The notes beneath the pieces were generated by a model. The model was not told the DNA's origin. It saw only the letters and a list, made by a program, of their open reading frames with translations, and made no database searches. Made by a program: the position numbers and the translations under genes. Positions 1 to 10,063 of a DNA stretch of 64,000 bases are shown here, in pieces; the stretch's first letter is position 1; every line of letters begins with the position of its first letter. The DNA lies in the NCBI GenBank assembly GCA_023014485.1, contig JAJOZX010001568.1, positions 1 to 64,000 on the forward strand. Direction: 5' to 3'. The stretch comes from Bathynomus jamesi (lineage: Eukaryota > Arthropoda > Malacostraca > Isopoda > Cirolanidae).

Positions 1-19
1 AACATTATAACATTATAAC
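1..19. repeat. ATTATAAC octamer tail remnant
   Basis: Two and a bit units of an 8-base repeat that also closes every copy of LINE family A in this window. It is most simply the 3' tail of a further LINE A copy lying left of the window, now split by the adjacent hAT MITE; the repeat resumes at 627-640. Confidence 0.6.
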
Positions 20-626
20 CAGGGCCGGCTCAAGGTACCGGCAACTCGGGCAGTGCCCGGGGCGCCCACGTGCTAAGGGGCCACGTCATGCGTTTTAGGA
101 TCTTCCAAATATAAAGCGAAAAATCTAAAAATAAATAAAAAAATAAAATGAAATAAAAGTCAAATGTGAAAATTTCCTGATGTGGAGTAAAATTTTCAGG
201 GATTATAACATTATATTAGCCAATAGCATTGGAGACTACCAGTAAAGCTAAGGTCAGTTTGGCCCGACATGGGATGACATGTCACATGGGTTGATGTGGC
301 CGCGTAGGTGAGCGTTGAGCACAAATTACATACGCCTGGCAGCGCTGCCATCCTATGATATCACATAAGTTTGCCACTTTGTGGAATTTTTACATTTTTT
401 TGTGGATTTACCTCAGACAAAAGTGGCAACACTGTCTCTTATATTTTCATACATGGTTCCATTTGAGAATGTTTAGTTGTACTTTGAGTGAATATCGTTA
501 ATTGTAATAAACTCTTTATTCCTACATTTGTAGTTTTTCCTCATTGTGAACAAATTTTAAAATTATACTTGTAAGGGCGCCGAAGTTCAGCTTGCCCGGG
601 GCGCCGCAACCCTAGGGCCGCTCCTG
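20..626. mobile_element. Non-autonomous hAT-type element (MITE)
   Basis: GC-rich ends (CAGGGCCGGCTC on the left; CAGGAGCGGCCC reading in from the right, 9 of 12 matching) enclose 607 bp without a coding region. ATTATAAC lies directly outside both ends, which fits the 8-bp target duplication of hAT transposons. The host site is itself an ATTATAAC tandem array, so the duplication cannot be proven from this alone. Confidence 0.75.
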
Positions 627-634
627 ATTATAAC

Positions 635-664
<30 letters not shown>

Positions 665-668
<4 letters not shown>

Positions 669-2106
669 AAACACAGACCGTGCATGGAACAAGGAACTCT
701 TCTGGGAAAATTAAATCCACTATAGTCCGAATAAGTAATGGTAAATGACAAATACCATATTTTTTTTCCTTTTTCATGATTTTAGCCCGACGTGGGCAAC
801 GGTCTCTCGCAAAGAGATCCATAAAATATAGCTTCCCTCACCACTATCTGCAAAGCAGACAGGATCCAGCTTTGGGACGTGGATCTAGGGTTTAAAGCAA
901 GCCTAGATCCCTACACTCAGAACCTCTATATAGTAAAAGACTCGTTGCATTCACGTCGTGTTGAATAAATCAAAAAAAAGGGGGTAACTATTGTATTTTT
1001 AGCCAAAAAAAAATCAAACTTAACCTCAACCGGGACATTGAGCGTCCACTTTTCAAGGCACGAAACACGTCCGTTTAGTATACACAAACTCAGAATGGTT
1101 TCCCTGAGAACATTATATTTAAACACAGACCGTGCATGGAACAAGGAACTCTTCTGGGAAAATTAAATCCACTATAGTCCGAATAGTAATGGTAAATGAC
1201 AAATACCATAGTTTTTTTCCTTTTTCATGATTTTAGCCCGACGTGGGCAACGGGTCTCTCGCAAAGAGATCCCATAAATATAGCTTCCCTCACCAGCTAT
1301 CTGCAAAGCAGACAGGATCCAGCTTTGGGACGTGAATGCAACGAGTCCTTTTACTTATATAGAGGTTCTGAGTGTAGGGATCTAGGCTTGCTTTAAACCC
1401 TAGATCCACGTCCCAAAGCTGGATCCTGTCTGCTTTGCAGATAGCTGGTGAGGGAAGCTATATTTATGGGATCTCTTTGCGAGAGACCCGTTGCCCACGT
1501 CGGGCTAAAATCATGAAAAAGGAAAAAAACTATGTATTTGTCATTTACCATTACTTATTCGGACTATAGTGGATTTAATTTTCCCAGAAGAGTTCCTTGT
1601 TCCATGCACGGTCTGTGTTTAACATATAATGTTCTCAGGAACCATTCTGAGTTTGTGTATACTAAACGGACGTGTTTCGTGCCTTGAAAGTGGACGCTCA
1701 ATGTCCCGGTTGAGGTTTAAGTTTTGTTTTTTTTTGGCTAAAAATACAATAGTTCCCCCTTTTTCTTTGATTTATTCAACACGACGTGAATGCAACGAGT
1801 CTTTTACTTATATAGAGGTTCTGAGTGTAGGGATCTAGGCTTGCTTTAAACCCTAGATCCACGTCCCAAAGCTGGATCCTGTCTGCTTTGCAGATAGCTG
1901 GTGAGGGAAGCTATATTTATGGGATCTCTTTGCGAGAGACCCGTTGCCCACGTCGGCTAAATCATGAAAAAGGAAAAAAACTATGGTATTTGTCATTTAC
2001 CATTACTTATTCGGACTATAGTGGATTTAATTTTCCCAGAAGAGTTCCTTGTTCCATGCACGGTCTGTGTTTAACATATAATGTTCTCAGGGAACCATTC
2101 TGAGTT
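665..2106. repeat. ~450-bp tandem repeat in two opposed arrays
   Basis: About one and a half units run in one orientation (665-1337) and about one and a half run in the other (1336-2106). Together they form a long inverted repeat with arms of ~670 bp around a ~70-bp centre at 1338-1408. The unit includes short palindromes such as GCCCACGTCGGGC and a GATCTAGG...CCTAGATC hairpin. No coding capacity was recognised and the short ORFs in it are incidental. Both outer ends run into (TA)n. The family is unknown to me. Confidence 0.75.

Positions 2107-2150
<44 letters not shown>
2107..2150. repeat. (TA)n microsatellite
   Basis: Uninterrupted TA dinucleotides separate the 450-bp repeat array from the next mariner-type element. 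Confidence 0.9.
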
Positions 2151-2151
<1 letters not shown>

Positions 2152-2921
2152 GGGTGTGCCATAACAAAATGGTCCATTTTAAAAACGCTATAAAATCAAC
2201 ATTTGTCATTTAATTTTAATAAAACTTCTACACAATAAAACATTTGTATTTATTATATGCAAACAAGTTTTTAGACTAAAATCAGATAATTCAAATTCTA
2301 TCAACATTTAACGAAAGAGTATGATTTTCTACTTAACATGCAAAAATTATTAAACCTTTTTTATATTTTTTATAAAAATAATTTTTAAGTAAAATTTACC
2401 TGAAATTATTAAAAAAATTGTTCGAAATGCTTTCCTTCCATTTCAATAACTTTTTTATTCTTGGCCGGAATTCATCTATGGCTCAATTTACTTGTTCCTG
2501 TGGAAGCTCTTCCCATTTTTGAATGATGATCTCGCGTAAATGAGCGACATCTTTTATTCTAGTCCTGTAGACTCGCTCTGCTAAGTTCTCCCATATTCCG
2601 GCCAAGAATAAAAAAAGTTATTGAAATGGAAGGAAAGCATTTCGAACAATTTTTTTAATAATTTCAGGTCAATTTTACGTTAAAAATTATTTTTGTAAAA
2701 AATATTAAAAAGGTTTAATAATTTTTGCATGTTAAGTAGAAAAATCATACTCTTTCGTTAAATGTGGATAGAATTTGAATTATTTGATATTTTAGTCTAA
2801 AATCTTGTTTGCTTTTAGATAAATACATATGTTTTATTTTGTAGAAGTTTTATTAAAATTAAATGACAAATGTTGATTTTATAGCCATTTTAAAATGTAC
2901 CCTTTTTTTATGGCACACCCG
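2151..2921. mobile_element. Snap-back (foldback) Tc1/mariner-type element
   Basis: Starts CGGGTGTGCCATAA and ends with its inverse. Arms of ~315 bp (2151-2470 and 2597-2921) are inverted copies of one another around a ~125-bp unique spacer. Both arms carry the same transposase 3' end, so the element looks like a 3' half joined to an inverted duplicate of itself. It lies at TA-rich flanks, as expected for this superfamily. Confidence 0.75.
2415..2592 (-). pseudogene. Tc1-type transposase C-terminal fragment
   Basis: Read on the minus strand, about 58 codons encode DVAHLREIIIQKW, then EELPQEQVN, then RIKKVIEMEGKHFEQ and a stop. This is the conserved C-terminal tail of IS630/Tc1-type transposases. 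One in-frame stop follows EQVN. The catalytic domain is absent, and the last ~20 codons are duplicated in the right arm of the element. Confidence 0.7.
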
Positions 2922-2970
2922 TTATATATAGGGTACTGTTGTATGCACTCCATACTGAAGGAGTAATATA

Positions 2971-3345
2971 CAGGGGTTGGACAAAATAATGGAAACCCTC
3001 GTTATTTTCGATACTGTATTGACTGATATTATTGATGGCGTTATATACTTTACTAAGTTTATCTGTGAATGTGTATAATATTGAGAACATCTTCTATTTT
3101 AATATGCTCATATTGGTATTTCCTGTTCTTGTAGAATAAATAAAAATATGGCGTTTGGAAAAGATGTTACTGATTGTGATAAGGGCATGATAGTAGAAGC
3201 CCGTTTGGTTGATGTGACAGTATTAAAAGTCGCATAATTGCCACTGTATCTCGAGAAACAGTCCTCAAGGTTGCGAATATATAATTAAAGTGTAAAAAAC
3301 AAAACATGAAATAAGTAACAAAGAGTAAAGCAACATTGACAGAAT
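2971..3345 (+). mobile_element. Truncated Tc1-like element, 5' end with transposase N-terminus
   Basis: Begins after TA with CAGGGGTTGGACAAAATAAT, a Tc1-type terminal repeat. From ~3149 a decayed reading frame gives MAFGKDVTDCDKG, then ARLVD, SRETVLKVAN and KQRVKQH, matching the helix-turn-helix N-terminus of Tc1 transposases, with stops and frame slips. The remainder is lost where (TA)n and LINE A copy 1 begin. Confidence 0.65.
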
Positions 3346-3357
3346 ATATATATATTA

Positions 3358-5572
3358 GATGATAGGCTAATTACTGATCTTCAAGTAATAGAACCGTTGA
3401 GCAATAGCGATCACAATATGGTAGAGTTTGTCCTCTCAGTAAGTCACTCGAAACCAACTAACTCGACTAAAATTCCTAGCTTCCAGCACGCAGACTTTAG
3501 TAAATTTCGAAATAAATTTTCACACGTCAATTGGGAAAACGTAATGGGGAACTCCAACGCAAAACTAATGTGGGAATCGTTCGTAACGGTATTTAGGACT
3601 ATAAATGAGGAATGTGTACCGTACAAAATTAAGCGTGCGAAAGTAAACAACAAGCCCTTGTGGTTTACTTCTAGAGTAGGAGACATTATAAAGAGTAGAG
3701 AGAGGGCTTATAGGCTATACAAGTGCGATAAAGATAATCTGTTGTTACGAAACAACTACATATCTCTAAGGCGTGAAGCTAAAAGTGTAATAAAAAGTCA
3801 AAACGCGAATTTGAAATCTCCATAGCTCGTGACGGTAAAGAAAACCCCAAGCGATTCTTTCAATACGTCAATAATAGAAATCCAGTAAAAAGTGTCTTAG
3901 GTCCATTAAAAAATGGAAATGGAGATCTAGTCTCTGAAAACAAGGAAATGGCTACCTTGCTAAACGAATTTTTTACGTCAGTTTTTACTATAGAAGATGT
4001 AACGAATATCCCTACGGTCATAGACATAATACCTTTTGATAATGGTAATATTTTGGATAATATTGTCGTTAGTGAAGGGGAAGTAATGCGCTATATTGAT
4101 AAAATGAACGCGTAAATCACCGGGTCCGGATTCCATATATCCCATACAACTAAAAGAATTAAAAGATAGCATTGTTGTGCCGCTAACAAAGATTTTTAAT
4201 GCGTCTATTTCTGAGGGGTGCGTACCAGATAATTTCAAGTTAGCAAACGTAACACCTATCTTTAAGAAAGGCGATAAAGGTGCGGCGGAAATTATAGGCC
4301 TATCAGTTTAACGTCTGTTGTAGGTAAGCTACTGGAATCAATAATTAGGGATCGTATAGTCGAACCCTTAGAATTCCATAAGCTAGTTAGAAATACGCAG
4401 CACGGATTTAGGCGAAACAAATCTTGCTTAACTAATCTTTTAGAATTTTTCCAAAGCGTGGTTGACGTTTACGATAGACATCGGGCGGTTGATGTAGTGT
4501 ATTTAGATTTTCAAAAAGCGTTTGACACCGTGCCGCACAAAAGACTGATTGAAAAAACTAAGGCTCATGGAATCAGGGGTGTAGTAATAAAGTGGCTAGA
4601 AGAATGGTTTGCGAGGCACGAAACAGAGGGTGGTCGTTGATGGAGCGGAGTCGTGTTGGGCTAATGTAGCGAGTGGCGTTCCTCAGGGTTCTGTATTGGG
4701 CCCCTTGCTTTTTTCTTATATATATTAACGATTTAGATGTCGGCCTAGTCAGTACAGTTTCAAAGTTTGCGGATGACACGAAGCTGGGTGGTAGGGCGAT
4801 TAATGACGAAGATAGAGGTAAAATTCAGGAAGATCTGAATAAAATCGTTGATTGGTCAGTCACATGGCAAATGAGATTTAACGTGGATAAGTGCAAAATT
4901 ATGCATATAGGTTCGCGTAACGGTAATTTTGCGTATAGTATGTCAGGGAAAGATTTAACAAGCGTAGAGCAGGAAAAGATTTAGGAGTTATAGTCACTGG
5001 TGATTTAAAAGTAGCGAAACAAAGTACAGCGGCGGTCAATAAGGCGAACAAAGTGTTAGGTTTTATAGCTCGAAATTTTGAGTACAAATCGCGCGATATT
5101 ATAGTTCCTCTTTATAAATCATTAGTTAGACCCCATTTGGAGTACGCGGTCCAATTTTGGAATCCGCATATGCGCAAAGATATAGACAAAATCGAAAGAT
5201 TTCAAAGACGAGCAACTAAGATGATTCCGTCTCTTAGGTCAAAGTCGTACGAGGATAGGCTTAAAGAGTTAAAATTGACTACACTCGAGACTAGGAGGTA
5301 AGGGGTGATCTAATCCAGGTTTTCAAAATTATGAATGGGTTGATAACGTAGATAGAGATAGCTTTTTCGAAATATCTCAATATAATAGGACTAGAAATAA
5401 CGGGTGTAAGTTGACAAGTAGAAGGTTCGAGACAGCAGTTGCGAAAAACTTTTTTACGCATAGAATAGTAAATAGCTGGAATAGTTTGCCGGTAGAAGTA
5501 ATTAGTAGCACGTCTATAAACATGTTTAAGAATCGATTGGACGCGCATGTTGATAGAAAGGGTATAGTTTAA
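3358..5572 (+). pseudogene. LINE A endonuclease-reverse transcriptase, frameshifted
   Basis: Encodes the end of an APE-type endonuclease (NSDHNMVEFVLS), a linker, and reverse transcriptase: LDFQKAFDTVPHKRL, VASGVPQGSVLGP (slipped) and FADDTKLGG with the catalytic ADD, then the C-terminal VRPHLEYAVQFWNPH region ending GIV-stop. Against the copy at 58-61 kb there are about nine small indels (near 3797, 4109, 4288, 4607, 4714, 4976, 5300, 5341, 5474), mostly single bases in homopolymers. Few substitutions are seen, so this is either a young copy or a sequence with residual assembly errors. It cannot encode a full enzyme as written. Confidence 0.85.
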
Positions 5573-5602
5573 GGTAGTAAAATTAAGGCTTTGTGGGGAT
5601 AG

Positions 5603-5633
5603 ATCCCACAGCTCAACACAAGTGTTGTGGGAT
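5603..5633 (+). other. Hairpin just after the LINE A stop codon
   Basis: ATCCCACA and TGTGGGAT can pair, with an alternative inner CAACAC/GTGTTG stem. It lies ~30 nt after the ORF and is kept in copies 2 and 3. A role in RT recognition or 3' processing is only inferred. Confidence 0.5.
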
Positions 5634-5867
5634 ATAGGGAGGCAGCGTCTTGGGTTAGGGGATACTCTGTCCTTACACACCCCACTTAAAGAGATTCCTC
5701 TGCCGAGCGGTGCCCCCCATAGTACTGTGAGGTATTGAAAAACTCATGATCTTCACTTGCCCCACAAACACCTTTAAATGGGAGACCCATAATGGGTGCA
5801 CACACATTTCTACATTACTGTACAGTCTTTACAGCCACACCTACACTTTTCCTCGTATGTGTATATA

Positions 5868-6342
5868 TTGTAATGTATATGGTTGTAAATTTGACTTGGT
5901 CCGCAATCGATATGAACCGTGACTTGATGGATACCGTAATGAAATTGACTGGATTCTTTGGATCTGATATATTTGCATGTCCGTTATATAATAGATATAG
6001 AGTGTAACATATTTGTGGATAGTAGTCTATTATGACTTGATCCTCTGGATCGAGAGATTCTATCTTTAGTTTTAAATCGATAATTAATTATTTTTAAATT
6101 GATAAGGTATATGGTTGTAAATTTTGACTTGGTCCGCAATCGATATGGACCGTGACTTGATGGATACCGTATGAAATTGACTGGATTCTTTGGATCTGAT
6201 ATATTTGCATGTCCGTTATAAATAGATATAGAATGTAACATATTTGTGGATAGTAGTCTATTATGACTTGCTCCTCTGGACCGAGAGATTCTATCTTTAG
6301 TTTTAAACCGATAATTAATTATTTTTAAATTGATAATTATTT
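5868..6342 (+). repeat. Tandem duplication of ~235 bp in LINE A 3' UTR
   Basis: Two units, each starting GTATATGGTTGTAAATTT and ending near AATTAATTATTTTTAAATTG, with ~95% similarity by eye. The same two-unit structure occurs in the copies at 57.5 and 58.4 kb; the minus-strand copies at 16.1 and 62.0 kb carry only one unit. Confidence 0.85.
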
Positions 6343-6544
6343 ACTTTCGTAAAAATTGGTCGTTGCCAATTTACCGGCAGTTTTTAAATAAGTTTCTTAT
6401 GTTCTTGTGGTTCGGAACCCACGTAAAATTGTAGGTCCCCTCCGCCACCACGGAGGACATACACAATACACGATTACGAACACAGTTAGGTAGACCAGCC
6501 ATGAGTGGATCCTAGGTCTTTGTTGGTCTGAAACATTATAACAT

Positions 6545-6549
<5 letters not shown>

Positions 6550-6590
<41 letters not shown>

Positions 6591-6614
6591 TATATTATAT
6601 TATATATATATATA
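6550..6614. repeat. (TA)n microsatellite
   Basis: TA array with minor interruptions between the LINE A tail and the next LINE fragment. Confidence 0.9.
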
Positions 6615-6619
6615 ACTTC

Positions 6620-7628
6620 ATAATGTTTGCAGATGATACAACTGTCTCTTTTTCTTGCAAAGCTGTTAATACAGCTAAGAATATATTTCATTCAGAATTC
6701 ATCAGTGTAATGAAATGGTTGACCACCAATAAACTCTTCCTAAATACCAGTAAAACAAATTTCATGATTTTTACTAATAAAAGAAATGTATATCTTGATG
6801 ACTTAATGTTAATGAATCGCCATAAAGGAGTGTTACTGTAACAAGATTTCTTGGTGTAATGCTAGATAAGAATTTGCAATGGAGTGATCATGTAAATTAT
6901 ATGGCGAAAAAGATTTCAAGGAGCGTTGCTATAATGTTTAAACTTAGAAATGTAGTCCCTAAACAAGTTTTATTGACTCTTTATCATACTCTTGTTCTTC
7001 CTTATATAACATACTGCACCCTTGTTTGGGAAACTCCGCTAACAACGCATTAAATGGTATTTGTCATCCAAAAGCAATGAGATCTGATGCTGATCCTTGA
7101 TCACTCTAGTGCATTATTTAAAGAGCTAAAGCTTAACGATATGACCAAACTGGCACATTTTATTTTTATTTACGAGTGTAAGAACAAAATCATTAATTTG
7201 CAATGGGTAAATAGATATTTTGTAACTCATCAAGAAATCCACTCGTATCAGACCAGAAATAGATCAAAGCTTGTTATACCTCAATTTAGATTGTCTTCAT
7301 CTCAAAAACTACCCATTTTCATTGGATTGAAACTATGGAATGACTTAAATGCCGATATAAAAAATATTGCGAATGTAAATTTGTTTTAAACCAAGTTGAA
7401 ATCTCGATTAATAATGGCATACTAGCAAAAATCTAGGATTAATGTCCACTAATATTGTTTAATATTGGCCATTAATATTGTTTAATATTGTAATACATGT
7501 TTTAACTATTAATAATACTTATTTACTTATTTATTTATTTATTTTTTAATTTATAACAACTAGCTGCTTATTTTTAATAAGAGCCCAGTAAAGCCTAAAG
7601 CTTAAGGGCCAAATTAAATAAATAAATA
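6620..7628 (+). mobile_element. LINE family C copy 1, 3' fragment
   Basis: Starts inside reverse transcriptase at FADDTTVSFSC and runs through WLTTNKLFLNTSKTNF, FLGVMLDKNLQWSDHVNY, ISRSVAIMFKLRN and a C-terminal region (HSYQTRNRSKLVIP, LKLWNDLN). The ORF closes near 7388. The 3' end is AGTAAAGCCTAAAGCTTAAG followed by (AAATA)n; the same terminal motif recurs inverted at 19.56 kb. Two frame breaks (~6838 and ~7050) make it a relic. The clade (Jockey, CR1 or a relative) cannot be fixed by eye. Confidence 0.75.
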
Positions 7629-8224
7629 TTCGAGCTTCACAATTATTCATGTCATTGTAAATTGAAAAAATTATTTATTTTATTATTATTAAATGTTATT
7701 CTATCTATTCTAACTTCCCATTTCTTTCTCTCACTTACGTACAATAAACAGAAAATTTCAGATATATTTTTGATGTCTTCCATAAAATAAGAATGTCAAT
7801 AATAAGGTTAAAAAAGTTTATAGTCGGTTTTTCTAATTTTTAAAACTTTTTTACATTTGACGTTTCACTTTTAGCGGTTTACATTTAAAGTTTGATGTTC
7901 AACTTTTTGCTTCTAAAATTTAATCGCTTCAAACTTTGGTGAATAAAACAAAATTCTCATAAATTTGTTGAATTTTAACTCTTTATATTTTTATTGGAAC
8001 ATCTGTAATTATTTTGAATATTTGTATAGTGGTCTATTGACAGTAGGCCCTACAATAATGTAATCAGATTAATTAAAGAATAGGTCACCAATTTCATCTT
8101 TCGACAAAATAAATAATGTCTGTAATAGTTTGTAAGAGCACTTAGAACGATCCCAAAGTTGACCTTTTGTGATGACCTTCGATATGAGCTTGAGAAAGTG
8201 TTCAAAAATAAAATTCGAAGGAGG
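7629..8224. other. AT-rich DNA, nothing recognised
   Basis: No ORF, repeat or RNA signal was recognised between the LINE C tail and the dispersed repeat that follows. Confidence 0.5.
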
Positions 8225-8545
8225 AAATGTTTATGTATTCTTCTATATTTGTAACCGTGTTACGTATTCACAGTTATATGTTATCAGTGATTTCCTTTTC
8301 GACATCGTGACAAGTTTTTCGTTAGGTTGATATTCATAGCAAAAGAATTCTTCGTACTTTTGAAATTTTTCAGGCACTCTACATTTTTCTCAAACAAGAA
8401 CCATCGAAAGTGGTCCCCTTCGGCTTCTATAATTATACGTCTTCCATGTAATTTATTAAGATTCATGTGCGAGCAGAAATCATGAATACATTTCATTCTT
8501 GCAAACAATGCGTACTACAGTTGTCCATCAACAAAAAATATTCAT
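8225..8545 (-). repeat. Unclassified dispersed repeat K, copy 1
   Basis: Read on the minus strand, 8284-8508 gives a 74-codon ORF ending FRWFLFEKNVECLKNFKS, then TKNSFAMNI and KGNH. The plus-strand locus 26,607-26,813 gives RWLCNEECLKDFEVPKNSFA and KGNLR. DNA similarity extends beyond the ORFs on both sides, including a motif near AACACGGTTACAAATA. I do not recognise the protein or the repeat family. Confidence 0.55.
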
Positions 8546-8565
8546 TCCTGTCTTTGACTTTAGAA

Positions 8566-8758
8566 CAGTGTTTCTCAGCCTGATTTTCCCCACGACTCCC
8601 GTGTCAGGGCCTTAGGTCGGCGCGACCCCTTATCATCCTACAGGGTGAACAAATTCACGAAACGGGTTCTTTTTTTTTTTGCGCACAAATCACCACTACA
8701 GGAGTAAACAAACTACGACCCGGGGGGGTGGTGGCGACCCACTATTTGAGAAACACTG
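8566..8758. mobile_element. hAT MITE with perfect 8-bp target duplication
   Basis: Ends CAGTGTTTCTCAGCC and, inverted on the right, CAGTGTTTCTCAAAT: the classic hAT terminus. CTTTAGAA lies immediately outside both ends (8558-8565 and 8759-8766). The 193-bp body is non-coding and contains poly-T and poly-G runs. Confidence 0.92.
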
Positions 8759-8766
8759 CTTTAGAA

Positions 8767-9376
8767 CAACTGCTACAGAAAAGGGTTCTAAAACAATCCT
8801 TGCTCGCAGACGAAGCAAAAATTGAAACGTAGACAAACGAAAAATGCAGAGAGTAGACTGTAACATTCCATCTTACGCCATGGTATCGTTCATAAGGTAA
8901 CTCGGTACGTCATTTGGCCACCCCGACTCTACAAGTTTGTACCTTTCTCTTTTATTTGACCTTGTATATATCTATTTGATGGTTAGTTAAATAAGTTTTT
9001 GTTCCCTGCTCCCTTACAGAATCATACGACGATCAAATTCTTCTTCCACTTGATTCACCACAAATTCTTCTCGATTCGTTGAGAAGAGTTAATTCTTCTA
9101 AGAGATAATGACGATGTCAGAATCTTCTTCCGTCTTTAATTTAGACAACTTATGACACATAAATTATTTCATTGAATGACAGACAAAATTCGGATCTTTA
9201 AGCAGAAGAAGAGAACATTTTTTAACGGCAACTTCTGATTGAGGGCTGCCAGCGATGACCCAATAAAAAAAAGTGAAAAAAGTGAAAAATATTGGAAGAA
9301 AATGACAAAAAAAAAAAAAAACGACACTTTTTGGTGTGAACTTAAAATTAATGCTTGATTTGACTTTCTCTACTTC
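8767..9376. other. No gene recognised
   Basis: AT-rich sequence with several AATTCTTCT-like runs (9035-9130) and a poly-A stretch near 9308. No convincing ORF or element boundary seen. Confidence 0.4.
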
Positions 9377-9620
9377 ATATGATGCCCTCCCAGGAAGAAG
9401 TGGCTAAGCGAATAAAGTTAAAAACGCCAGAAAACGCAGTTAAGAGTTGTACCAATTTGAAAGTGACATAACGTTTGAGCTTTTGAACATATTTCGTCAA
9501 AATATCTTCAAAAGTTCAAAAGTTATGTCACTTTCAAATTGCTACATCTTTAACAGGGTGTTCTGGCATTTTTTTACTTTTGTCGCTTAGTCACTTCTTC
9601 CTCAGAGGGCCTCATATATA
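9377..9620. mobile_element. Foldback MITE
   Basis: Arms of ~115 bp are inverted copies: the left reads GGAAGAAGTGGCTAAGCG and then TTTGAAAGTGACATAAC; the right, inverted, reads GGAAGAAGTGACTAAGCG and the same TTTGAAAGTGACATAAC. The centre is only a few bases near 9495. No coding capacity and no clear target duplication. Confidence 0.7.
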
Positions 9621-10055
9621 GGCCTTCTGTATTAATTTTTCTTAACTTTTATTCACAAAACGAATACTATCATAGAATTCTCACCCACTTACTCATACTT
9701 TACTCTTTTAAAAAGATATAGCTAGGTTAGGTTATATGACAATGGAAATGTTTCTGTATTATATCTTGAACAATATCAATAATTCATTTTTTTTGCATGA
9801 ATTTAACATTTCGAAGATCTTATATTTTTAAGAAAATCCTAAAATGTGAGTGACCAAAATTAAGTAAATAATTCAAAACATAATTTATTTCATGTCGAAA
9901 TAAAATTTTTTATGAGTGAAACCTCATCACTGGTATTTAGGTCTCATTCAAGATTTTTATCTGTATTTATTAGAACTTCTCATCCATCTTTCCCGTTTGC
10001 TATATGAAGTCATGCTGAATTAAATCGAAAGTCAATATTTTCTAGAGATATTATA
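9621..10055. other. No gene recognised
   Basis: AT-rich spacer between two transposons; no feature supported. Confidence 0.4.
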
Positions 10056-10063
10056 CTTCGGAT

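Larger units (their letters stand above)
3358..6549 (+). mobile_element. LINE family A copy 1 (CR1/L2-type), 5' truncated
   Basis: Nearly identical to the copies at 58,379-61,957 and 62,014-64,000. It starts inside the endonuclease domain directly after (TA)n, continues through reverse transcriptase, a ~970-bp 3' untranslated region and the octamer tail (ATTATAAC)n at 6533-6549, then (TA)n. Short tandem 3' tails instead of poly(A) are typical of CR1/L2-clade LINEs. 5' truncation is the usual result of incomplete target-primed reverse transcription. Confidence 0.85.

Noticed and set aside
20..626. Exact proof of an 8-bp target duplication for the first hAT MITE
   Set aside because: The target is already an 8-bp tandem repeat, so identical flanks would exist without duplication; the element call rests on its termini.
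5792..6007. 71-codon ORF repeated at 57,564 and 61,197 with almost identical protein
   Set aside because: It lies in the LINE A 3' UTR, its conservation follows from DNA identity of the copies, and copy 3 lacks one C in the same region and loses the frame.
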